Below are positions 32,359 to 36,339 of a stretch of 36,339 nucleotides of DNA, in pieces (the first letter of the stretch is position 1; each line of letters starts with the position of its first letter). This stretch comes from Bacteroidota bacterium (GTDB taxonomy: Bacteria; Bacteroidota; Bacteroidia; Chitinophagales; Chitinophagaceae). Made by a program: the position numbers and the translations under genes. The DNA lies in NCBI GenBank assembly GCA_005883765.1, contig VBAQ01000057.1, positions 1 to 36,339 of the forward strand, read 5' to 3'. The notes below the pieces were generated by a model. It was not told where the DNA came from, did no database searches, and worked only from the letters and a program-made list of their open reading frames with translations.

Positions 32359-32434
32359 AGCCACTTCTCGGAATCGAACCAACGACCTTCCCGATTTCAC
32401 ATCGGGATGCTCTACTGTCGATGCCTAAACTGGC
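32359..32434 (-). pseudogene. Decayed tRNA-Thr copy with a replaced anticodon arm
   Basis: The 3' half and T loop are nearly identical to the adjacent tRNA-Thr(TGT). The acceptor has a G-G mismatch (GCCAGTT / AAGTGGC), the D stem is broken (GGCA opposite GAGC) and the T stem has one mismatch. Between the shared flanks GAGCA and AGGTC the anticodon arm is TCCCGAT-GTGAA-ATCGGGA (32389-32407). The loop lacks U33, so no normal anticodon can be assigned. It lies 4 bases behind the intact gene. Confidence 0.75.
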
Positions 32435-32438
32435 TTGG

Positions 32439-32511
32439 AGCCACTTGTCGGAATCGAACCAACGACCTACTGATTACAAATCAGTTGCTCTACCAGCTGA
32501 GCTAAAGTGGC
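32439..32511 (-). tRNA. tRNA-Thr (anticodon TGT)
   Basis: Acceptor GCCACTT / AAGTGGC, D arm GCTCAGCTGGTAGAGC, anticodon stem CTGAT / ATCAG with loop TTGTA centred on TGT and T arm GGTTCGATTCC. All arms pair. Confidence 0.95.
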
Positions 32512-32536
32512 AATGAATTTCAGATTTTTTACCCAT

Positions 32537-32610
32537 GCTCACATTTAGCATTTCAACTAGCGATCCTTCCAGTTTCCATCGGGATCTCTTACCGGCTGTA
32601 CTAATGTGGC
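32537..32610 (-). pseudogene. Second, more decayed tRNA-Thr-like remnant
   Basis: It begins GCCACATTAGTACAGCCGGT, similar to the D-side of tRNA-Thr(TGT), and ends ATGTGAGC, an imperfect acceptor partner. The middle contains TCCCGATGGAAACTGGA, an eroded form of the TCCCGAT hairpin seen in the other decayed copy. The T loop is degraded. It lies first in the proposed tRNA transcript. Confidence 0.55.
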
Positions 32611-32693
32611 ATTTTTCCAAGACTTAAATGTCCGCCATTGCTCCAGCTACAGCGGATGAGACAATAAAGAACTACCCCCAAATTTTGGGAAGG

Positions 32694-32701
32694 CAAAGGT
32701 A
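32694..32701 (-). promoter_or_regulatory. Candidate promoter -7 box of the tRNA-tuf operon
   Basis: Minus-strand TACCTTTG matches TAnnTTTG, with a T-rich element (ATTTTTC) about 16-20 bases upstream. It lies about 85 bases ahead of the first tRNA-like element. Confidence 0.5.
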
Positions 32702-32747
32702 AAGGAATTTGGCAATTGAAAAATATTTTGGAGGCTTTTTAAAACTG

Positions 32748-32780
32748 AAAATCAAAAGAAAAGACCTCCATTGAGGTCTT
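32748..32780 (-). terminator. Rho-independent terminator of hpf
   Basis: AAGACCTC / GAGGTCTT stem with loop AATG on the minus strand, followed by TTTCTTTTGATTTT. It lies about 16 bases after the hpf stop. Confidence 0.75.
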
Positions 32781-32796
32781 AAAATGTATTAGAACT

Positions 32797-33096
32797 CTAA
32801 GCAGCTTGTTTTTGTTTTTTTCGTTTTATTTGGTTTACTATTGAGTCAAAAGCATTGTCAAAAGATTCTTCGAATGATTTGCTGGTTGATTTTACAAACA
32901 GTTGATGCCTGGGCACCTGTATTCTGATTTCTGCGATCTTATCTTTTATCTTGTGCACCACATTGTCCAGTTTCAGAAACACATCTACCTTGATGATGCG
33001 GTCGTGGAAAGTATTCAACTTTTCCATTTTTTGATTAATGTGATTCATCAGCTTACTGTCCGCATCAAAGCGTACTGTTTGAATGTTAACGTTCAT
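32797..33096 (-). CDS. hpf: Ribosome hibernation promoting factor, short form (HPF/RaiA family)
   Basis: The 99-residue protein has the beta-alpha-beta-beta-beta-alpha fold of the family: MNVNIQTVRFDADSKLMNHI, DVFLKLDN, EIRIQVPRHQLFVKSTSKSF and a C-terminal basic helix IVNQIKRKKQKQAA. It binds the 30S A/P-site region to silence ribosomes in slow growth. No long-HPF C-terminal dimerisation domain is present. ATG 33096 is chosen over 33108 because MNVNIQTVRF is the family start. It is transcribed with the ribosome-related genes around it. Confidence 0.9.
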   Translation of the reverse strand: MNVNIQTVRFDADSKLMNHINQKMEKLNTFHDRIIKVDVFLKLDNVVHKIKDKIAEIRIQVPRHQLFVKSTSKSFEESFDNAFDSIVNQIKRKKQKQAA

Positions 33097-33257
33097 AGTT
33101 AATCGCATTTTTACAGTGAAACAATAAATAAAGAACTTTATTAACGGGTAATTTTTTTTTCACAAGGTATATACTTTGGTCTCCTATGAAGTTACCACGA
33201 AACGATTTTTTTTCCAAAAAATTACCCTAAAATATTTATAGTTATTAAGTAAAAAAA

Positions 33258-34160
33258 TTATGCCTTTGGGTGGGCCTTTTTATACGCATCTTTTAGTTTT
33301 TCAATAGTATTATGCGTATATACCTGCGTGGCAGCTAGGCTGCTGTGTCCCAGCAGATCTTTTATCGCATTGAGGTCAGCCCCATTGTTGGACAAATGTG
33401 TTGCGAAACTGTGCCTGAGAACATGAGGGCTTTTTTTATGAATTGTTCCAATCTCTTGTGTTAAGAAGGACCTGACGATTAGGTACGGATATTTCGAATA
33501 CATTTTTTTCCCCTTCTCAGTCACGAGAAATACGTGATCTGAATTCTGAAAATTTTTCCTTTTTTGTTCTATGTAATCTTTCATCGAATTCATCACCTCA
33601 TCACTGGCAGGTATGATTCTTTCCTTGTTCCCTTTGCCCAACACCTTTATCTGTCTTTTACGAAAATCAATTTGGTCCTCTTTAAGATTTACCAGTTCAC
33701 TCAATCGCATACCGGTGCTATAAAAAATGGTGATCAGCATTTTAGTGTTCAGGCTTCTCCAGTCCTCAGAATTTTTTAATAAATCCATTAATTTACCCGC
33801 GTCCTCAGGTTTGATGAAATCGGGGAGTCGTTTTCCAATTTTCGGAGATATTACTTTAGTCATCGGCGTCTCTTCCAATCGTCCTTTTTTTACAAGGTGC
33901 TTAAAGAACGATTTTAAAGACGATATTTTTCTTTTTATCGTTTTAGAGCTAATACTATTTTCCTTCATACTGGCAAGCCAGCTCCGTATGTGGTTGTGGG
34001 TAATTTCAGATACAAGGATCCTTCCAAATTCCAGTTCCAGGTAATCAAAAAATTGAATCAGGTCATCCTGGTAAGAGCGAATAGTGTGCGGTGAATACCT
34101 TTTTTCAAATTTCAGATAGTCAACAAAGAATTGAATCACGGTTTGTGTTAGCTCAGGCAT
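33258..34160 (-). CDS. Tyrosine recombinase XerC/XerD family
   Basis: The 300-residue protein has an N-terminal SAM-like core-binding domain (FFVDYLKFEKRYSPHTIRSY). The catalytic domain has all active-site residues: Arg152 (TGMRLSELVNL), the Lys of LGKGNKER, His246 and Arg249 (HVLRHSFATHL), His272 (LLGHSSL) and nucleophile Tyr281 (QVYTHN). Size and position between rpsU and hpf, a common Bacteroidota order, point to a chromosomal dimer-resolution recombinase rather than a phage integrase. XerC versus XerD cannot be told here. No dif site was recognised in the window. Confidence 0.9.
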   Translation of the reverse strand: MPELTQTVIQFFVDYLKFEKRYSPHTIRSYQDDLIQFFDYLELEFGRILVSEITHNHIRSWLASMKENSISSKTIKRKISSLKSFFKHLVKKGRLEETPMTKVISPKIGKRLPDFIKPEDAGKLMDLLKNSEDWRSLNTKMLITIFYSTGMRLSELVNLKEDQIDFRKRQIKVLGKGNKERIIPASDEVMNSMKDYIEQKRKNFQNSDHVFLVTEKGKKMYSKYPYLIVRSFLTQEIGTIHKKSPHVLRHSFATHLSNNGADLNAIKDLLGHSSLAATQVYTHNTIEKLKDAYKKAHPKA

Positions 34161-34199
34161 ATTATTTCACAGCCCTACCGGCAGACAGACAAGACTGGC

Positions 34200-34240
34200 A
34201 CAAAGAAAGATAGCTGCAAAGCTATAAACTTTGCAGCTAT
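34200..34240 (-). terminator. Hairpin after rpsU, probable terminator or attenuator
   Basis: A perfect 12-bp stem ATAGCTGCAAAG / CTTTGCAGCTAT with a 7-nt loop, followed on the minus strand by CTTTCTTTG. It lies 22 bases after the rpsU stop and before the xer gene. The T tract is interrupted, so termination may be partial. Confidence 0.6.
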
Positions 34241-34262
34241 CCAATAAATTAAAACAACCAGA

Positions 34263-34460
34263 TTAACTTTCAATCTTTCCGCTGGCAATTTTTTGCCTGT
34301 AGACCGCCTTCAGTACTTGGTTGCGACGCCTTACAGAAGGCTTTGTGAAACTCTGCCTTTCACGCAACTGCAGAAGAATTTTTGACTTCTCAAATTTCTT
34401 TTTATACTTTTTGAGGGCCTTATCTATGTTTTCACAATCTTTAGAGTCGATTATCAGCAT
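34263..34460 (-). CDS. rpsU: 30S ribosomal protein bS21
   Basis: A 65-residue S21: LIIDSKDCENIDKALKKYKK, FEKSKILLQLRERQSFTKPS and SVRRRNQVLKAVYRQK. It binds near the 3' end of 16S rRNA. In Bacteroidota it helps cover the anti-Shine-Dalgarno sequence. It is preceded by a perfect Shine-Dalgarno sequence in a small hairpin, unlike the other genes here, which suggests autoregulation by S21-deficient ribosomes. Confidence 0.97.
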   Translation of the reverse strand: MLIIDSKDCENIDKALKKYKKKFEKSKILLQLRERQSFTKPSVRRRNQVLKAVYRQKIASGKIES

Positions 34461-34468
34461 AATTTTTT

Positions 34469-34484
34469 ATACCTCCTTAGGTAT
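34469..34484 (-). promoter_or_regulatory. Perfect Shine-Dalgarno of rpsU inside a small hairpin
   Basis: The minus-strand RNA reads AUACCU-AAGG-AGGUAU, a 6-bp stem with loop AAGG. It contains AAGGAGGU, complementary to the 16S rRNA 3' end, with 9 bases between the AGGU and the AUG. It is the only strong Shine-Dalgarno I saw in the window. The hairpin would partly hide it. Confidence 0.75.
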
Positions 34485-34491
34485 TTTTTAA

Positions 34492-34509
34492 TCCCGATTT
34501 TTATCGGGA
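34492..34509. repeat. TCCCGAT hairpin in the rpsU leader
   Basis: A perfect 7-bp stem TCCCGAT / ATCGGGA with loop TTTT, directly between the rpsU -7 box and its Shine-Dalgarno hairpin. The arms are the same as in the decayed tRNA at 32389-32407. Confidence 0.8.
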
Positions 34510-34511
34510 GG

Positions 34512-34519
34512 CAAAGATA
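34512..34519 (-). promoter_or_regulatory. Candidate rpsU promoter -7 box
   Basis: Minus-strand TATCTTTG matches TAnnTTTG exactly, about 52 bases before the rpsU ATG. The resulting leader would contain the two hairpins at 34492-34509 and 34469-34484. Confidence 0.5.
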
Positions 34520-34612
34520 ACAGGAATAGACATAAAATCCAAGCTACGCGGCAATTTGGGGCCCCCAACTCCGGAATTTGTCTGAACCGCCCTCTTTGAA
34601 GAGATTTGTGCC

Positions 34613-35203
34613 ATGTTTACAGGAATAGTCGAGACAATCGGCGTTGTAAAAAGCATTGATATCAGTGGCGGCAATAGAGTTATTTGGATCGAATCAAATA
34701 TTTCCGCCGAACTTAGAATAGACCAGAGTGTAAATCATAGCGGCGTTTGCCTCACCGTAGAAGAAGTTTTATCGGACAGCCACCGGGTGACTGCCATCCA
34801 GGAAACACTAAGTAAAACCAATCTTCGCCATTGGAAGATTGGTGATTTGATAAACCTTGAACGTAGTCTAAAGCCAGATGCCAGACTTGATGGTCATTTG
34901 GTGCAAGGCCATGCAGATGCTACCGCAACTTGCACTGCGAAAAAAGAAACGGAGGGCAGTTGGGAATACGAATTCAGTATCGCAAAGAAATTTGCTGAGT
35001 TAGTAATCGAAAAAGGATCTGTTTGCTTAAACGGCATTAGCCTTACAACCTTTGATGTCAAAAAGAAAACTTTCAAAATTGCCGTCATTCCCTACACCTA
35101 TGAGCATACCAATATTAAAGCAGTCCACAAAGGAGAAATTGTGAATATCGAATTTGATATCATCGGGAAGTATGTATTGAGAAGACTATCTTTGAAACGA
35201 TAA
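34613..35203 (+). CDS. ribE: Riboflavin synthase alpha subunit
   Basis: The enzyme dismutates two 6,7-dimethyl-8-ribityllumazine molecules to riboflavin. The 196-residue protein has two lumazine-binding repeats: the first starts MFTGIVETIGVVKSI with GVCLTVEEV, the second has LDGHLVQGHADATATCTAK and GSVCLNGISLTTFDV. The duplicated barrel and length fit the family. It is transcribed divergently from rpsU, with 30 bp to the acyltransferase downstream, so the two may be co-transcribed. No FMN riboswitch is visible in the short leader. Confidence 0.95.
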   Translation: MFTGIVETIGVVKSIDISGGNRVIWIESNISAELRIDQSVNHSGVCLTVEEVLSDSHRVTAIQETLSKTNLRHWKIGDLINLERSLKPDARLDGHLVQGHADATATCTAKKETEGSWEYEFSIAKKFAELVIEKGSVCLNGISLTTFDVKKKTFKIAVIPYTYEHTNIKAVHKGEIVNIEFDIIGKYVLRRLSLKR

Positions 35204-35233
35204 CACTGTAATTACTAACCCCATTTAGACTGC

Positions 35234-36322
35234 ATGGCTGAAGCTGCCCCCCAAAAGCCATATTACCCGGCACTGGATGGATTGAGAGGCTTGGCTATTC
35301 TGCTCGTTATTTTGTATCACAATTTTCATTTTATTAATCACTTTTTTTTCGCCTGGCTGGGCGTAGACCTTTTTTTTGTTTTGTCAGGTTACCTCATTAC
35401 GTCTATTTTATTGAAATCGGTTAATTCCGCCCTCTATCTTAGAAATTTTTACTGGAGAAGGATCCTGAGAGTTTTTCCTCTTTACTATCTCTGCCTTATC
35501 ATTTTTTTGGTGGCATTGCCTTTATTGGGTTTTTATAAAAAAGAACTTCAATTCTACGTTGACAACCAGTTGTGGTTTTGGTTTTATTTGCAAAACTGGC
35601 TGCTCTGCTTCAATTTTCCCCCGATGGGTAATTTGTTAAATCATTTTTGGTCGCTGGCGGTAGAAGAACAGTTTTATTTGGTATGGCCATTCGTTATATT
35701 ATGGCTCCGCAATCCCAAAAAGCTGTTGATGTTCATGATGGGTGTGCTGATCGTGCTATTGGTTGTCCGTTCAATTGTCTGGATGTACAAGCTTCCGCAG
35801 TTTAATTACACGAACTTCTATACTTTCACGCGCATTGATGGCATTTGCATTGGTTGTTCAATTGCTCTTCTGCATCGGATTAACTTCAATTTTTTGCGCA
35901 AGAACACTGCAGCTATAGTCATTGCGCTCGCCATCCTTAATTTTGGATTTTATTTTCTGAATCGTTCTGGCGATTTCCCTTACCTGGCATTTGTTGGGTA
36001 CACTACTTTTGCGGCCATGTTTGGCCTTTTAATCCATGAAGCAGTGACCGGTGATACCAGGATCATTAATAAAATACTTGAGCTTCAAGTGCTCAAATTC
36101 TTTGGGATGATTTCATATGGTCTGTACGTTTTTCACTGGCCCGTTTATATGATCACGCAGCCGGGGCTAAAGAATTTTTTTTTGCAAGACTTAAATCTAT
36201 CCGAACAAATGAGCAAGCTCGGAACATCGTTGCTTGCCACGATGCTTGCTATTGTCATAAGTGTGATCAGTTATTACGCCTATGAAATGAAATTTCTGAA
36301 ACTCAAGGAAAAATTTAGGTAA
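35234..36322 (+). CDS. Membrane acyltransferase, acyltransferase-3 (OafA/OatA-like) family
   Basis: A 362-residue polytopic protein with about ten hydrophobic helices. The family's N-terminal block YPALDGLRGLAILLVILYHN includes the conserved Arg and His. FFAWLGVDLFFVLSGYLITS and NHFWSLAVEEQFYLVWPFVI follow, the last holding the second conserved motif. Such proteins transfer O-acetyl or other acyl groups to cell-surface sugars across the inner membrane. No extracellular SGNH domain is attached, so the acceptor is unknown. It ends 17 bp before the window edge. Confidence 0.9.
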   Translation: MAEAAPQKPYYPALDGLRGLAILLVILYHNFHFINHFFFAWLGVDLFFVLSGYLITSILLKSVNSALYLRNFYWRRILRVFPLYYLCLIIFLVALPLLGFYKKELQFYVDNQLWFWFYLQNWLLCFNFPPMGNLLNHFWSLAVEEQFYLVWPFVILWLRNPKKLLMFMMGVLIVLLVVRSIVWMYKLPQFNYTNFYTFTRIDGICIGCSIALLHRINFNFLRKNTAAIVIALAILNFGFYFLNRSGDFPYLAFVGYTTFAAMFGLLIHEAVTGDTRIINKILELQVLKFFGMISYGLYVFHWPVYMITQPGLKNFFLQDLNLSEQMSKLGTSLLATMLAIVISVISYYAYEMKFLKLKEKFR

Positions 36323-36339
36323 TGTCGACAGGCATCTTC

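Noticed and set aside
32186-32428. Plus-strand frame MGKDGFEPPNSEEGRF across the tRNA cluster
   Set aside because: It is an antisense reading of tRNA-Tyr and the decayed tRNA-Thr copy; no protein-like composition outside the tRNA segments.
33258-34160. Phage integrase, with tRNA genes nearby as attachment site
   Set aside because: Size, complete Xer motifs and the rpsU-xer-hpf order point to a housekeeping recombinase; no other phage genes are present.

Overview
This 36 kb window looks like chromosomal housekeeping DNA from a Bacteroidota bacterium, most likely in or near the Chitinophagaceae. The assignment rests on several observations. Promoters fit the Bacteroidota -7 consensus TAnnTTTG. 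Most genes lack a Shine-Dalgarno sequence. ClpX is encoded with two ClpP paralogues. The order rpsU-xerC-hpf-tRNAs-tuf-tRNA-Trp-secE-nusG is present. A DUF5916 outer-membrane protein, small beta-barrel proteins and many short-word palindromic spacers are also found. No plasmid, prophage or CRISPR signature is visible. The one clear mobile element is a group IIC intron.

Layout on the left (1-10.7 kb, mostly + strand): the end of one beta-barrel protein and a complete second one; pyrR and pyrB, separated by a scrambled spacer with a four-helix-bundle pseudogene and a 118 bp duplication of the pyrB promoter and 5' end; coaD; a hotdog thioesterase; a convergent NUDIX hydrolase; pyrE; and an exported HMA-domain protein. 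Next comes a group IIC intron of about 1.97 kb, placed exactly behind the terminator of the HMA gene. It is followed by a secreted GH13 protein, an SDR oxidoreductase and a tiny lipoprotein. PyrR, PyrB and PyrE belong to pyrimidine synthesis and salvage.

Middle (10.6-22.2 kb): a minus-strand proteostasis cluster of tRNA-Leu, trigger factor (frameshifted), clpP, clpP and clpX, followed by a 48-residue protein. On the plus strand lie the bifunctional relA/spoT gene, purA, an extremely acidic low-complexity protein and pabB. A membrane-associated lytic transglycosylase is convergent with pabB.

Right (22.3-34.5 kb, minus strand): a translation and secretion block. Read in the direction of transcription it runs rpsU, xerC/D-type recombinase, hpf, a tRNA cluster (Thr-TGT, Tyr, Gly, Thr-GGT, plus two decayed tRNA-like copies), tuf, tRNA-Trp, secE, nusG, a DUF5916 protein, rplK, rplA, rplJ, rplL, tatA and gatA. 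The DUF5916 gene splits the usual nusG-rplK linkage, and rpoB/rpoC do not follow rplL. The last genes are riboflavin synthase and a membrane acyltransferase on the plus strand.

The most interesting material lies between genes. It includes a perfect Shine-Dalgarno sequence inside a hairpin in front of rpsU, in a lineage that hardly uses Shine-Dalgarno. A decayed tRNA-Thr copy has an anticodon arm that appears to have been replaced by a dispersed TCCCGAT hairpin. Fragments of tRNA genes are duplicated at three places, and spacers are built from repeated short words with inverted counterparts. Two genes (tig and the DUF5916 gene) carry apparent single-base frameshifts that could be real or assembly errors. 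I did not find a convincing novel multi-gene defence or metabolic system.
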